DNA of 9,538 nt from a bacterium (GCA_021791455.1 JAJYWM010000279.1:1-9538), one strand, 5' to 3'. Counted from the stretch's first letter, positions 1 through 7,624 are shown. Notes: generated by a model not told the origin, from the letters alone. Translations and numbers: made by a program.

Positions 1-473
1 GGCCCCGGCTGCGGCTTCTTGCCCGACCGACGCTCCTCATGCTGGTCTTCGGGCTCGGCGGGACCCTGCTCTTTCTGACCGTGGGCTTTGCTCTGCCCGC
101 TTCGCTGCTGGGCCGAGAGGGGGTTCCCCTCTTTGCGCTCGGAGGCTCGGCGGCGGTGGCCCTCGGGGTTGCCAACGCCACCAGCGCCATCGCCCAGGAG
201 ATTCAGTTCCGGGGAATCCTCCTGGCGGCACTGGAGCGCCAGCAGAGCCAGGGGGTGGCGGTTCTGGTGCAGGGCCTCATCTTCGGCCTGTCCCACCTCG
301 CCATCCAGTACGAGGGTCCCGCGGCGAGCTTCATCCCCATAGTCATAGCACTGGGCTGGATCTGGGGCTGGATGACCGTGCGCAGCAAGAGCCTGCTGCC
401 CGCGATGCTGGTGCACATAGTGGCCGACTTCTACGTCCTGGCGGTGGTGGTCAGTGGCCTCTACGGTGGTTGA
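1..473 (+). CDS. CPBP-family intramembrane protease-like protein, 5' end outside window
   Basis: The frame is open to the left edge of the window, so the ATG at 39 is probably internal and the N-terminal helices are missing. Counting from that ATG, the protein shows the CPBP (Rce1/CAAX-protease-like) signature: motif 1 as QEIQFRG (Q53, E54, R58), motif 2 FGLSH (H86) and motif 3 HIVAD (H126, D130), within hydrophobic membrane-spanning stretches. The family contains intramembrane metalloproteases of the plasma membrane, with roles from prenyl-protein processing to bacteriocin immunity; the substrate here cannot be inferred. Motif 1 normally reads EExxxR. Here the first Glu is Gln, so activity is uncertain. 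The stop codon at 471-473 lies inside the start region of the next gene, suggesting translational coupling. Confidence 0.8.
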   Translation, partial: PRLRLLARPTLLMLVFGLGGTLLFLTVGFALPASLLGREGVPLFALGGSAAVALGVANATSAIAQEIQFRGILLAALERQQSQGVAVLVQGLIFGLSHLAIQYEGPAASFIPIVIALGWIWGWMTVRSKSLLPAMLVHIVADFYVLAVVVSGLYGG

Positions 474-1581
474 CCGCCATCGGCACTTGCTCCGGTGTGC
501 CACCCTCCTGCTTGCCCTGCCTGCGCTCACCCTCTTGGCTTCGCCACCCGTCCTGGCCGCGTCGACGTGGTGGGTCAGCGCCCCCGGGCCAACCCGAGAC
601 CTCTCCGATGTCGCGTCCAACTCTTCGACCACGACCCTGGGCATCTCCGGTGGCAGGAGCTATTGGCTGGACGTCGAGCGGGGTTCCCTGTTGGCAACAG
701 GCGACCAGGGCGCAGCCACGTTCGTGGCCGCCTCCGAAACCCGCGGCTGGATCCTCAACCGTGATGGAAGCCTTTACTCCTCGCAGCTTGGCGGGCCGGC
801 CCGTCTCCTGCAGAGCCTTCCCGGGCGAGCGCTGGGGCTGGCGGTCTCGCCTGCCCCGCACCCCACCCTGGTGGCGGTCACCAGCAAGGGAATCTATCTG
901 GGGCCGGCCGGAGATCGGCTGTCCCCGCGCGGGAGTCCTCCCGCCGGGTCCAGCTTGCTCGCCCTGACGGGCCCTGTCGTCCGCGGCCAGCCGTTCGTCG
1001 TGGCGACCACCCGGGGCATCTACCTACTCGCGGCAGATGGGCACCTCGCCCTGTCGCGCAACTCCCCGCGCTTGGGGGCCGGGGCCGCGGTGGCCGAGCT
1101 GGGAGACGGCATCATCTTCGCGGGGGATGACCGAGGGACCATCTACGCCCTGTATTCGATAGGTTGGACCCCCATCTTTCAGATCCTCCCTCAGGGCGGT
1201 CTCCAGGGAGTGCCCAACCTGACCGGGATCGTGGGGGTGGGGCCGGACGCGGCGTACGTGGCGACCCGGGGTTTCGGAACCCTGCTGACTCCGGACGGAG
1301 GTTACAGCTGGTACCGTGCCGCTCCGAGCGCCGACGTGGTGGCCCTGGCGGCTCTGGGCCCGATCTACTCCAGAAACCCAAGTGGCCTGGTGCTGGCGGC
1401 GACGCCCCGGGGCCTCTTCATCCACCACCTCCAGACGCTTCCCGCCCCGCCGACGTACGCCGGGTCCGCTGAGACAGCTCAGCTGCTCGGCACAGCCGCC
1501 GTGACCGCGGTCGCGGCCATCCTCGCGATAGCGGGGCTCTGGGCTATCACGCGCCGCCGTCGGCGCCGCCTCTTCGTATGA
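454..1581 (+). CDS. Secreted, membrane-anchored beta-propeller-like protein (YCF48/BNR-type repeats), hypothetical
   Basis: The product is 375 residues from GTG 454; GTG 466 is an equally possible start, and neither has a clear Shine-Dalgarno sequence. Residues 11-35 form a signal peptide (hydrophobic stretch ending in PVLA, likely cut near residue 35). The body repeats a pattern of short strands with recurring phrases such as TSKGIYL, TTRGIYLL, TPDGGYSWYR and ATPRGLF, as in YCF48/BNR/sortilin-type beta-propellers. Residues about 344-366 form one hydrophobic helix followed by six consecutive arginines, a classical stop-transfer. The predicted topology is therefore an extracytoplasmic propeller with a C-terminal anchor. 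The gene overlaps the preceding CPBP gene by up to 20 bases, which suggests a shared transcript and possibly related function. No catalytic motif was recognised; a scaffold or binding role is only a guess. Confidence 0.8.
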   Translation: MASTVVDRHRHLLRCATLLLALPALTLLASPPVLAASTWWVSAPGPTRDLSDVASNSSTTTLGISGGRSYWLDVERGSLLATGDQGAATFVAASETRGWILNRDGSLYSSQLGGPARLLQSLPGRALGLAVSPAPHPTLVAVTSKGIYLGPAGDRLSPRGSPPAGSSLLALTGPVVRGQPFVVATTRGIYLLAADGHLALSRNSPRLGAGAAVAELGDGIIFAGDDRGTIYALYSIGWTPIFQILPQGGLQGVPNLTGIVGVGPDAAYVATRGFGTLLTPDGGYSWYRAAPSADVVALAALGPIYSRNPSGLVLAATPRGLFIHHLQTLPAPPTYAGSAETAQLLGTAAVTAVAAILAIAGLWAITRRRRRRLFV

Positions 1582-1638
1582 TCTGCAGCACGGACTGAGT
1601 GTGCTCCACCGCGAGAATCCAGACCAAGGAGGGCGCAT

Positions 1639-4146
1639 GTGAAAGCGGTCGTGATGGCGGGTGGCGAGGGAAGCCGCCTGCGACCTCTGACCAGCCGCCG
1701 TCCCAAGCCCCTGGTGCCGGTCGTGGGGCGCCCTTGTTTGGAGCACGTGCTGCGGCTTCTGCGCCGGCATGGGATCACCGAGGTGGTCATAACCCTGCAG
1801 TACCTGGGGGCGTCCATCCGCAACTACTTCGGCGACGGCCAAGAGCTGGGCATGCACCTGGAATATGCCGTGGAGGACCGGCCCCTTGGAACCGCCGGGA
1901 GCGTGAAGAACGCCGCCGCGATGCTGGACGGGACCTTTCTGGTGATCAGCGGCGACGCCCTCACTGACATCGACCTCAGCCAGGCCCTGGCGTTTCACCA
2001 GGACCGCCGGTCGCGGGCCACGATCGTCCTCTCCAAGGTCGCCAATCCCTTGGAGTACGGGGTCGTCGTCACCAGCTCCGATGGTCGCATCGACCGGTTC
2101 TTGGAGAAGCCCTCCTGGGGTGAGGTGTTCAGCGACCAGGTGAACACTGGAATCTATGTCATCGAGCCCGAGGTGCTCGACTACATCCCGCAGGACAAGC
2201 CTTGTGACTGGTCCCAGGACGTCTTCCCGGAGATGCTGAGCCGCCAGGATTCGCTCTGGGCGGTCGTCGGACGGGGTTACTGGTGCGACATCGGCAGCAT
2301 CCCGAGCTACCTCCAGGCCAATTGGGACGCGCTGGAGGGCCGGGTGCAGTGCGAGATCGCCGGCCACCGGATCGGCGACTCCCAGTGGGTGAGCGAGGGG
2401 GCAGAGATCGCAACCTCGGCACAGATCGTGGGCCCCGCGTTCATAGGGCGCGACTGCGTGGTCGGCGAGGACGTGTTCCTCAACGGGCCGGTCGTATTGG
2501 ACAGGTTCGCCCGGGTGGATCAGGGGGCGAAGCTCAGCAACTCGGTCATATGGCCCCAGGTCTATGTGGGAGAGCGCAGCCGTCTGCGCCAGACCGTGGT
2601 CTGCGGGGCGGCGACCATCAAGCCGGAGGTCCTCCTGGACGACGGGAGCGTGATCGGTGACGACTGCACCATCGGGGCGGGATCCGTGGTCGAGCAGGGC
2701 GTTCGGATCTGGCCCGGCAAAGAGATCGAGCCGGGCTCGCTGGTCCACGAGTCGGTGATCTGGGCGGGCACGTGGCGATCGGCTCTGTTTGGTTCCGCCG
2801 GGCTCACCGGCTTGATCAATGTCCAGCTGACGCCCGAGTGGTGCGCCAGGCTGGGAGCGGCCTGGGCCGCAACCAATCCCAGGGGCGCTCAGCTGGCCAT
2901 ATCCCGCGATCGCAGCCCGGGATCCAGAATGATCAAGCGCGCCATGATCTCGGGCATGCTCTCGGCTGGCGCCAGGGTGCTGGACCTGAGCGAGCTTCCG
3001 GTTCCCCTAACCTGCCACTTCACCAGGGATTCCCAAGCCGCGGGGGCGGTGCACATCGTGGCCTCACCGCTGGACAGCCGGTCCGCCGACATCGAGGTCC
3101 TCGACGAGTTGGGGATGGCCCTGGACAGGCGCCAGGAGCGCAAGCTTGAGAACACCTTCTTCCGCGAGGACTTTCGCCGGGTGGTGCCCAGGGAGATCCA
3201 GGAGATCGGGTATCCGGAGGGAGTCCTGGCAGCCTACGTCCAGGATGTCTTGAGCGGTCTGGAGCTGGATCAGGTTCGCAAGGGCCATCCTCGAGTTCTG
3301 GTCGACTTCGGCTTTGGAAGCTCCTCTGTGGTGCTGCCGCATCTCCTCCACGAAGCCCAGGTTCAGACGGTCTCGCTGCGGTCTGGTTTCGAGGAGGAGT
3401 CGTACGCCTCCCCGGTTCCGCGGGACCCCGACGAGGAGTTGCAGCAGGCGGCCAGCATCACCAAGACCGTCTCCGCCAATGTGGGGGCGAGGGTCGACCC
3501 TCCCGGCCAGCGGCTCTACCTGATCGACGATCAGGGAGAGATCTTCTCCCACCAGGAGGCCATCTGCCTCATGGCCAAGCTGGCGCTCGCCGCCCACCCT
3601 GGGGGCACCGTCGTGGCCCCTGTCTCGGCCTGCTGGCGGTTGGATGATGTGGTCTCGGAGGGCGCCGGTCGGTTGATTCGCTGCCGGGCGGACATCAGCT
3701 CAGTCGTGCGAGCTTCGGCTCGCAACAAGGCAGTGCTGGGAGCCGATGGCCTGGGCGGTTTCATTTGGCCGGAACATCTGGCTGCCTACGATGCCATCTT
3801 CACCCTGTTGGCGGCTGTACAGCTGACCGTCGCCGCAGGGGCCTCCCTCTCAGAGATCCGGCGCCAGCTCCCCATGGGGTTTCACAGGGAAACCACGGTC
3901 CCCTGTCCGTGGGATGTCAAGGGAGAGGTGATGCGCCGCCTGGTGGAGGGGCATCAGGGGGAGCGAGTTGATCTCACCGATGGCTTGAAGGTGCTATTCG
4001 ACAGGGGCTACGCACTGGTCCTGCCGGATGCGGACACCCCCCACTATCGAGTCGTGGTGTCGGGAGCGGACTCCGCCGAGGTGGACTTGCAGCTCCACCG
4101 ATTCAGCGAATTGGTCCAGGGCACGGTCCAGAGCGCAGTCCGGTGA
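1639..4146 (+). CDS. Mannose-1-phosphate guanylyltransferase / phosphomannomutase-like fusion
   Basis: This 835-residue protein begins at GTG 1639, with AAGGAGGG at 1626-1633 as ribosome binding site; an ATG at 1637 is out of frame and meets TGA at once. Residues 1-235 are a nucleotidyltransferase domain: [20 protein letters not shown] at 8-27 binds NTP, and the aspartates of SGDALTD (104-110) are the likely metal ligands. Residues about 250-375 are left-handed beta-helix hexapeptide repeats. Residues about 380-830 follow the phosphohexomutase fold. Known relatives convert mannose-1-phosphate and GTP to GDP-mannose, although related fusions may use other sugars. The mutase part lacks the usual phosphoserine loop (TASHNP), and its metal loop is DPPGQR (620-625) instead of DGDGDR. 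Many fusions of this type look the same, so this half is probably non-catalytic, perhaps regulatory. The likely role is sugar-nucleotide supply for cell-surface glycans. Confidence 0.93.
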   Translation: MKAVVMAGGEGSRLRPLTSRRPKPLVPVVGRPCLEHVLRLLRRHGITEVVITLQYLGASIRNYFGDGQELGMHLEYAVEDRPLGTAGSVKNAAAMLDGTFLVISGDALTDIDLSQALAFHQDRRSRATIVLSKVANPLEYGVVVTSSDGRIDRFLEKPSWGEVFSDQVNTGIYVIEPEVLDYIPQDKPCDWSQDVFPEMLSRQDSLWAVVGRGYWCDIGSIPSYLQANWDALEGRVQCEIAGHRIGDSQWVSEGAEIATSAQIVGPAFIGRDCVVGEDVFLNGPVVLDRFARVDQGAKLSNSVIWPQVYVGERSRLRQTVVCGAATIKPEVLLDDGSVIGDDCTIGAGSVVEQGVRIWPGKEIEPGSLVHESVIWAGTWRSALFGSAGLTGLINVQLTPEWCARLGAAWAATNPRGAQLAISRDRSPGSRMIKRAMISGMLSAGARVLDLSELPVPLTCHFTRDSQAAGAVHIVASPLDSRSADIEVLDELGMALDRRQERKLENTFFREDFRRVVPREIQEIGYPEGVLAAYVQDVLSGLELDQVRKGHPRVLVDFGFGSSSVVLPHLLHEAQVQTVSLRSGFEEESYASPVPRDPDEELQQAASITKTVSANVGARVDPPGQRLYLIDDQGEIFSHQEAICLMAKLALAAHPGGTVVAPVSACWRLDDVVSEGAGRLIRCRADISSVVRASARNKAVLGADGLGGFIWPEHLAAYDAIFTLLAAVQLTVAAGASLSEIRRQLPMGFHRETTVPCPWDVKGEVMRRLVEGHQGERVDLTDGLKVLFDRGYALVLPDADTPHYRVVVSGADSAEVDLQLHRFSELVQGTVQSAVR

Positions 4147-4204
4147 CCCTCGCTCCGCTTAGAGCTTGGTCGGGCCAGGCCCGGCCGACGGGCTTTCGTC
4201 CGCG

Positions 4205-4909
4205 GTGAGAGGCCCGGCCATCCCTACTGGTGAACACCACTCAGGCGGCACCGGTTGGCTCAGGGCCGCCGTGCTCGGTGCTGACGACGGGATCGTGTCG
4301 ACGGCTAGCCTCATGCTCGGGGTGGCGACCGCGAACGCCGACGCCCATCAGGTGCTGGCCGCCGGAATCGCCGGGCTGGTGGCCGGGGCCATGTCGATGG
4401 CGGCGGGTGAATACGTCTCGGTGTCGACTCAGCGGGACGCCGAGCAGGCGGATCTGCAGAGGGAGCGGGTCGAGCTTCGCGAGGATCCCAAGGGTGAGCT
4501 GGAGGAGCTCGCGCAGATCTACGTGACTCGCGGAGTCGAACCGGATCTGGCCCGCAGAGTCGCCGCCCAACTCATGCAGCGTGACCCGCTCGGAGCCCAC
4601 GCCAGAGACGAGCTCGGGATCACCGATCAGGGACGCGCCCGACCGGTTCAGGCGGGCCTCTCATCAGCGGGAGCCTTTGCCAGCGGAGCCATCCTGCCCA
4701 TTCTGGGTGCGCTCCTGGTCCCGGTTGGAGCACGCGCCGCCACCCTGGCTGCTGTCGCGCTGGTAGCGCTCGCGATTCTGGGCTCGCTCGGAGCCATGGC
4801 CGGGGGGGCGAACTGGCGCAGAGGAGCGCTCCGAGTCCTGGTCGGTGGCGCTGCGGCTATGGTGGTGACGGCTGGGATCGGCCACCTGGTCGGGGCCGCC
4901 AACCTCTGA
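4205..4909 (+). CDS. VIT/CCC1-family metal (Fe/Mn) transporter
   Basis: From GTG 4205 the product has 234 residues, usual for bacterial VIT-family proteins. The frame could also open at TTG 4166, adding 13 unconserved residues. I prefer 4205 because homology-like sequence starts only at EHHSGGTGWLRAAVLGADDG (10-29), and a small hairpin (4171-4183, stem CGGGC/GCCCG) lies before it; no strong ribosome binding site supports either start. Hallmarks are the ADDG motif in helix 1 (26-29), LVAGAMSMAAGEYVS (58-72) in helix 2, a charged cytosolic stretch rich in Glu, Asp and Arg (78-140, including AQLMQRDPLGAHARDELGI) that serves as the metal-binding domain in the family, and hydrophobic helices from about 155 to 232. 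Family members move Fe2+ or Mn2+ out of the cytosol. The gene lies 58 bases after the sugar-nucleotide gene and converges with the RAM gene. Confidence 0.92.
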   Translation: MRGPAIPTGEHHSGGTGWLRAAVLGADDGIVSTASLMLGVATANADAHQVLAAGIAGLVAGAMSMAAGEYVSVSTQRDAEQADLQRERVELREDPKGELEELAQIYVTRGVEPDLARRVAAQLMQRDPLGAHARDELGITDQGRARPVQAGLSSAGAFASGAILPILGALLVPVGARAATLAAVALVALAILGSLGAMAGGANWRRGALRVLVGGAAAMVVTAGIGHLVGAANL

Positions 4910-4938
4910 TCTCGACCGTCCTGCCCTCGGGGATCGGC

Positions 4939-5217
4939 TCAGTCGACCCCCAGGTCATAGGCGGCGGAGATCTCGTCCAAGTTGTAACGGCGCATGGCCA
5001 GATGAGTCCTGGTGCTGGTGATGCCGTCGATCTTGGTGAGGTGACTCTGGACCAGCTCCGCCAGTGCCTCCAGGTCGGTCAGATGGACCTTGGCTATGAA
5101 GTCGACGTCCCCGGTAGTGGTGTAGGTCTCGATCACCCCTGGGCAGGCGGCGAGCTTGGGGCCCACGTTCCCCAGGGACTCTCGATCCGCGTTGACGAGC
5201 AGGAAGGCGGTGATCAT
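4939..5217 (-). CDS. Stand-alone Lrp/AsnC ligand-binding (RAM) domain protein
   Basis: The product is 92 residues from ATG 5217-5215, preceded by AAGGAG eight bases upstream on the same strand. The whole protein is one AsnC_trans_reg/RAM domain: an initial strand ITAFLLVNA (2-10), a GPKLAACPGV helix-turn (19-28), the signature TGDVDFIAKV (35-44), a helix DLEALAELVQSHL (48-60) and the strand IDGITSTRTHLAM (63-75). The helix-turn-helix DNA-binding half of ordinary Lrp/AsnC regulators is absent. The short form is an established family that assembles like the Lrp effector domain and binds amino acids or other small ligands, so this is not a truncation. Extending the frame upstream would run antisense through the tRNA gene, which is implausible. 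It is divergent from tRNA-Gly and converges with the VIT gene 29 bases away. Confidence 0.92.
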   Translation of the reverse strand: MITAFLLVNADRESLGNVGPKLAACPGVIETYTTTGDVDFIAKVHLTDLEALAELVQSHLTKIDGITSTRTHLAMRRYNLDEISAAYDLGVD

Positions 5218-5268
5218 GGGGAGTGCTCCTTGGCGGTCGCGGGTAACTGAAGCACCAGAGTACAGCGA

Positions 5269-5274
5269 TATACT
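5269..5274 (+). promoter_or_regulatory. Probable -10 box of the tRNA-Gly promoter
   Basis: TATACT lies 11 bases before the first tRNA base, a fitting distance for a -10 element. Only a weak -35 match (around CTGAAG, 5247-5252) is visible, so the assignment rests mainly on the -10 box and its position. The AT-rich patch could also supply a divergent -10 for the RAM gene on the minus strand. Confidence 0.45.
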
Positions 5275-5285
5275 CGGCTCGTCGG

Positions 5286-5361
5286 GCGGGAGTAGCTCAG
5301 TTGGCAGAGCGTCTGCTTCCCAAGCAGAAGGTCGCCGGTTCGAACCCGGTCTCCCGCTCCA
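5286..5361 (+). tRNA. tRNA-Gly (anticodon CCC), CCA encoded
   Basis: The cloverleaf folds completely: acceptor GCGGGAG/CTCCCGC, D stem GCTC/GAGC, anticodon stem TCTGC/GCAGA with loop TTCCCAA, T stem GCCGG/CCGGT with loop TTCGAAC. The anticodon CCC is at 5319-5321 and reads GGG glycine codons. The mature body is 5286-5358 with discriminator T, and CCA is encoded at 5359-5361. The 3' end marks the border between ordinary chromosome and the mobile-element region. Confidence 0.97.
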
Positions 5362-5383
5362 AACCCAACTTTCGAGTGCGATA

Positions 5384-5388
5384 CTAAG
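5384..5388. repeat. Target site duplication, left copy (CTAAG)
   Basis: CTAAG directly precedes the left terminal repeat of the IS1380 element and recurs as a perfect direct repeat at 7061-7065 just outside the right terminal repeat. A 4-5 base duplication is normal for the IS1380 family. Confidence 0.8.
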
Positions 5389-5406
5389 CCTCAATCCACC
5401 GACCGG
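5389..5406. repeat. IS1380-family terminal inverted repeat, left
   Basis: The sequence CCTCAATCCACCGACCGG matches the reverse complement of 7043-7060 at 16 of 18 positions. It starts with CCT, as IS1380-family ends typically do. It is the end lying downstream of the transposase gene. Confidence 0.85.
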
Positions 5407-5604
5407 GTTCAGGGGAAGGGGCGCGGGAGGGCTGGCGAGGCATCGAAGGCGGGGAAATGGTTGGCCGGGCCGTCGCCGCAGGGTCATGACAGGAGTGGGG
5501 CGGCCGTCGAAGCTGCAGAACTGCCTGAAATGGGGCACAACATGGAGATTCCGGGCATGCTGACGCCGGTTGGAGGTCCGCGAGGAGTGGGCGGGAGAAG
5601 GCGC

Positions 5605-6939
5605 TCAGGTAGCAGCGCGGATTTGGCTAAGGGCGTTGAGGAACAGTTGCTGCCAGGGCCAGCGTTGGGACAGATGCACGGTCACGCGGCGGGCGGAGCG
5701 GGTGCGTCGCCCCGGGACTGAGAATAGGCAGAGGCGCAGTCGACCGGTGGTAGTGCGAGCTGGCAGCTGCTCAGGCAGGCCGATGTCCACCACCCATCTG
5801 GCCAGGTTGTGGGCCATGGTTGAAAAGGCCAGCCAGGCAGCGTTGGCGGCGAATTGCCCAGAAGGCAGATGGGCCAAACCAGCCTCTTCCTTGAGATCGC
5901 GAGTGACGGCCTCCACCTCCGCGTGGCAGCGGTGGTCCGCCTCCAACTCCAAAGTCGTTCCCTCTCGATCCGTCACCAAGGCGTGGTAGCGGAACTCAGC
6001 GAAAAGCGCCAATTGGCTCCCTGGAGTGGGCCGTACCCGACGCACAATCAGGCGCACCCGCATCCCTTTCTTGCCGAAGGCGGTGTAGGAAATCTCGGCG
6101 ACATCGGCGCCGGAGATGGGCTGCCCCTGCTCGTCCTCGCCGAAAGTGCCCGCGCTCGACCAGTACGGGATCGGCACCCAGGCTTCTTCCGGGATGGGCA
6201 CAATCGCTCGATGGACCGCCTTGTCCAGGCGCGCGGTGACCGAGAACCGTACCCCTGCCCGGCGGCAGGCGGTGAGCACAGCCTTGGAGTAGAAGCCGGA
6301 GTCCGCCCGCAGGGTCAGCTGGCCGGTCGCGCCCGCATGACGCACCCGGGAGAAGGTCTCGGCCAAAAACCCAGCGGCTCCCCTGGCAGTGAAAGCCGAT
6401 CCACCCCGCAGCCGGGAGTGGAGTATCTCGCCAGTATCGGCTCTGGTGGCCAGCAGCGGATGGTAGCCCCGCCCCCTGCTTCAACAGCCAAAGACTTGGC
6501 AGATGGTGGAGTCCATGTCAATCGTGAGTGCCTTGTCGCCGGGGCCTCGCTCTCCTTCCCAGGCTCGCCGCAGCAGCTCCCGGCCAACCGCATCCAACTG
6601 CCGGACATGGCCCACGGTGAAGCTGCGCAGGAAGGTTCCCAGGGTGGAGGGCGCCAGCACTGCATGCCCCAACACCCCCTGGGTGGCCCCAGCCCGGAGC
6701 ACGTTGGTGTCGTCGATGCTGTCCCCACCGGCCAGCATCGAGTGGATTAGAGACATGGCCTTGTCGCCGACATTGGCCCGCCCGGGGGCGTCGCCCAAGT
6801 CCAGGTGTTGCTCGATCACCTCCCTCAGCCCCAGGTGCTGAGCCAGAGTGGCGGGCAGGAGAAGGCCGGCATTGGCTACCAGATGAGCGTCGTCGAACTC
6901 GACCCCCAGACGATCCAAAGTGTGGGATGATAGCTGCAT
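5605..6939 (-). pseudogene. IS1380-family DDE transposase, interrupted by in-frame TGA
   Basis: The start is ATG 6939-6937, preceded by AAGGAG at a nine-base distance. The reading frame covers 445 codons, a normal length for the family. Catalytic landmarks in order are IDMDSTIC (first Asp), LRADSGFY (second Asp) and TRDLKEEAGLAHLPSG (Glu), followed by the ANAAWLAFSTMAHNLARW segment typical of the family. A TGA at 6481-6483 stops translation after DSTICQVFGC, yet the same frame resumes immediately with GYHPLLATRADTGEILHSR. Relatives have about a dozen residues (KQGAGYGYT-like) at this junction. Here KQGAG is visible only in another frame, so small deletions totalling a multiple of three probably created the stop. 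The enzyme should be inactive unless the fragments complement each other. Confidence 0.87.
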
Positions 6940-7042
6940 CGAAAAGGTGCTCCTTAGCTGGGCCCGATTGGCGTGTTGACAGCACCAATTATCCCAGCAT
7001 TGAGCGCCTTTTCTTCGTCTACGCCTGGTGGGCTCCCCACCT

Positions 7043-7060
7043 CCGATCGGTGGATTCAGG
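7043..7060. repeat. IS1380-family terminal inverted repeat, right
   Basis: Read on the minus strand this is CCTGAATCCACCGATCGG, matching the left end at 16 of 18 positions (mismatches at positions 4 and 16). It lies upstream of the transposase start. Confidence 0.85.
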
Positions 7061-7065
7061 CTAAG
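7061..7065. repeat. Target site duplication, right copy (CTAAG)
   Basis: A perfect direct copy of 5384-5388, immediately outside the right inverted repeat. Removing the IS and one copy rejoins the tRNA downstream flank to the ISAs1 remnant. Confidence 0.8.
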
Positions 7066-7066
7066 C

Positions 7067-7378
7067 ACCAAGAAGGAGAGCCGGGAGCGGGTCCACGTGA
7101 TCACCAGTCGAGATCCAGCGCGGGCCGACTTGGCGCAGCTGGCGGGCTACATCCGGGGGCACTAGGGGATCGAAAACCGGCTTCACAACGTCCGCGACGG
7201 GCGCAATGCCTTTGACGAGGACCACCAGACAGTGCGCGGCCCGGCGGCCCAAGTGATGGCGATTCTGCGCAATGTGGCCATCAGCTGCCTGCGTCTGGCC
7301 GGCCGCCGCTCCATCGCCTCCTCGCTGCGCTGGGTTGCCCGCTCTCCCATGCGGGCGCTCGCCTTGATCGGCGTCTGA
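7067..7378 (+). pseudogene. ISAs1-family transposase C-terminal fragment with nonsense codon
   Basis: The translated frame reads SRERVHVITSRDPARADLAQ, then GYIRGH, a TAG at 7163-7165, then GIENRLHNVRDGRNAFDED and AAQVMAILRNVAI before TGA 7376-7378. ISAs1 (DDE_Tnp_ISAS1) proteins carry the same blocks, with RGHWGIENxLHxVRD at the joint, so TAG replaces the conserved tryptophan codon TGG by one base change. The segment AFDEDHQTVRGPAAQVMA corresponds to the family's TFGEDxSxVRxGxGPQVMA region and holds the last acidic residues of the active site. The N-terminal two thirds and the start codon are missing, so this is a dead fragment. Confidence 0.85.
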
Positions 7379-7573
7379 CCCACTGCCCACAACTCCCCTC
7401 ACCCTTCCTCACAGCCCCTACTTGCTGGGGGCGGCTGACGCGCGACTCCAACCCGGTCACTTCCCCCTTCGCCACCCCCTGCTCTGGCTCTCCCACCAGC
7501 TCCTACGGGCCATCACCATGCAACTCGCCGCATTCGCCCGCCTCTACCACTCTCCTTCAGGGACTTCCCGGCG
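7379..7573. other. Gene-free, pyrimidine-rich stretch inside the ISAs1 remnant
   Basis: I see no convincing gene here. The plus strand is strikingly rich in C and T and poor in G and A, unlike the surroundings. A short inverted repeat CAGCC (7412-7416) / GGCTG (7433-7437) could form a hairpin behind the transposase stop but has no T tract. The stretch is most simply the 3' noncoding part of the ISAs1 element, though it could include debris of another element. Confidence 0.4.
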
Positions 7574-7592
7574 GACTTTGAAGTGATCCCTG
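7574..7592. repeat. Candidate right terminal repeat of the ISAs1 remnant
   Basis: GACTTTGAAGTGATCCCTG reads outward to CCCTG; its reverse complement begins CAGGGATCACTTCAAAGTC, resembling ISAs1-family ends. A partner CAGGGACTTC at 7558-7567 forms an imperfect hairpin with it (CAGGGA/TCCCTG and CTTC/GAAG with three bulged bases). The left terminal repeat is not in the window, so the pair cannot be verified. Confidence 0.5.
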
Positions 7593-7610
7593 GTGACTCA
7601 ATGCGCCCCG

Positions 7611-7624
7611 TTGACAGCAGTCAA
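7611..7624. promoter_or_regulatory. Candidate operator overlapping the -35 box
   Basis: TTGACAGCAGTCAA is a 5-4-5 inverted repeat (TTGAC/GTCAA) that includes the whole -35 hexamer and the start of the spacer. A dimeric repressor bound here would block RNA polymerase. No regulator gene is adjacent in the window; the repeat is short and could be chance. Confidence 0.4.

Larger units (their letters stand above)
5389..7060 (-). mobile_element. IS1380-family insertion sequence, full length, defective transposase
   Basis: The element is 1672 bases long, bounded by imperfect 18-base inverted repeats and flanked by CTAAG duplications. It carries a single transposase reading frame on the minus strand, occupying 5605-6939. 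About 216 bases between the transposase stop and the left end hold no recognisable gene, and about 120 bases upstream of the start would hold the promoter. The size, end sequence, duplication length and DDE protein all fit the IS1380 family. The intact ends mean it could in principle still be moved by a related transposase acting in trans. It sits 27 bases behind the tRNA-Gly CCA end and abuts the ISAs1 remnant on its right. Confidence 0.88.
7066..7592 (+). mobile_element. 3' remnant of an ISAs1-family insertion sequence
   Basis: This stretch holds the last third or less of an ISAs1-family transposase (7067-7378), then about 195 bases without a gene, ending in GACTTTGAAGTGATCCCTG (7574-7592). 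Read inward from the right, that end begins CAGGG, as ISAs1-family terminal repeats usually do. The left part of the element is absent: only 22 bases lie between the tRNA and the IS1380 duplication on the other side. The ISAs1 element was therefore already truncated near the tRNA, or lost its left part later. The exact right end is an inference from the CAGGG motif. Confidence 0.65.

Noticed and set aside
1024..2748. Long (574-codon) minus-strand open frame
   Set aside because: It is antisense to two well-supported genes, its product is Arg/Asp/Pro/Gly-biased with no recognisable domain, and such long antisense frames are common in GC-rich DNA.
4171..4183. Terminator between the sugar-nucleotide and VIT genes
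   Set aside because: The CGGGC/GCCCG hairpin has only a five-base stem and no T tract, so it is too weak to call.
4939..5538. Extended N-terminus for the RAM protein
   Set aside because: The extension runs antisense through the tRNA-Gly gene and into the IS1380 end; the ATG at 5217 has a good AAGGAG site and begins exactly at the domain.
6481..6483. TGA as selenocysteine or other recoding in the transposase
   Set aside because: Conserved residues are missing around the codon and part of them appears in another frame, so deletion damage explains it; no SECIS-like need exists in transposases.
5854..6750. Plus-strand open frame of 298 codons
   Set aside because: It is the antisense shadow of the IS1380 transposase and has no family resemblance.
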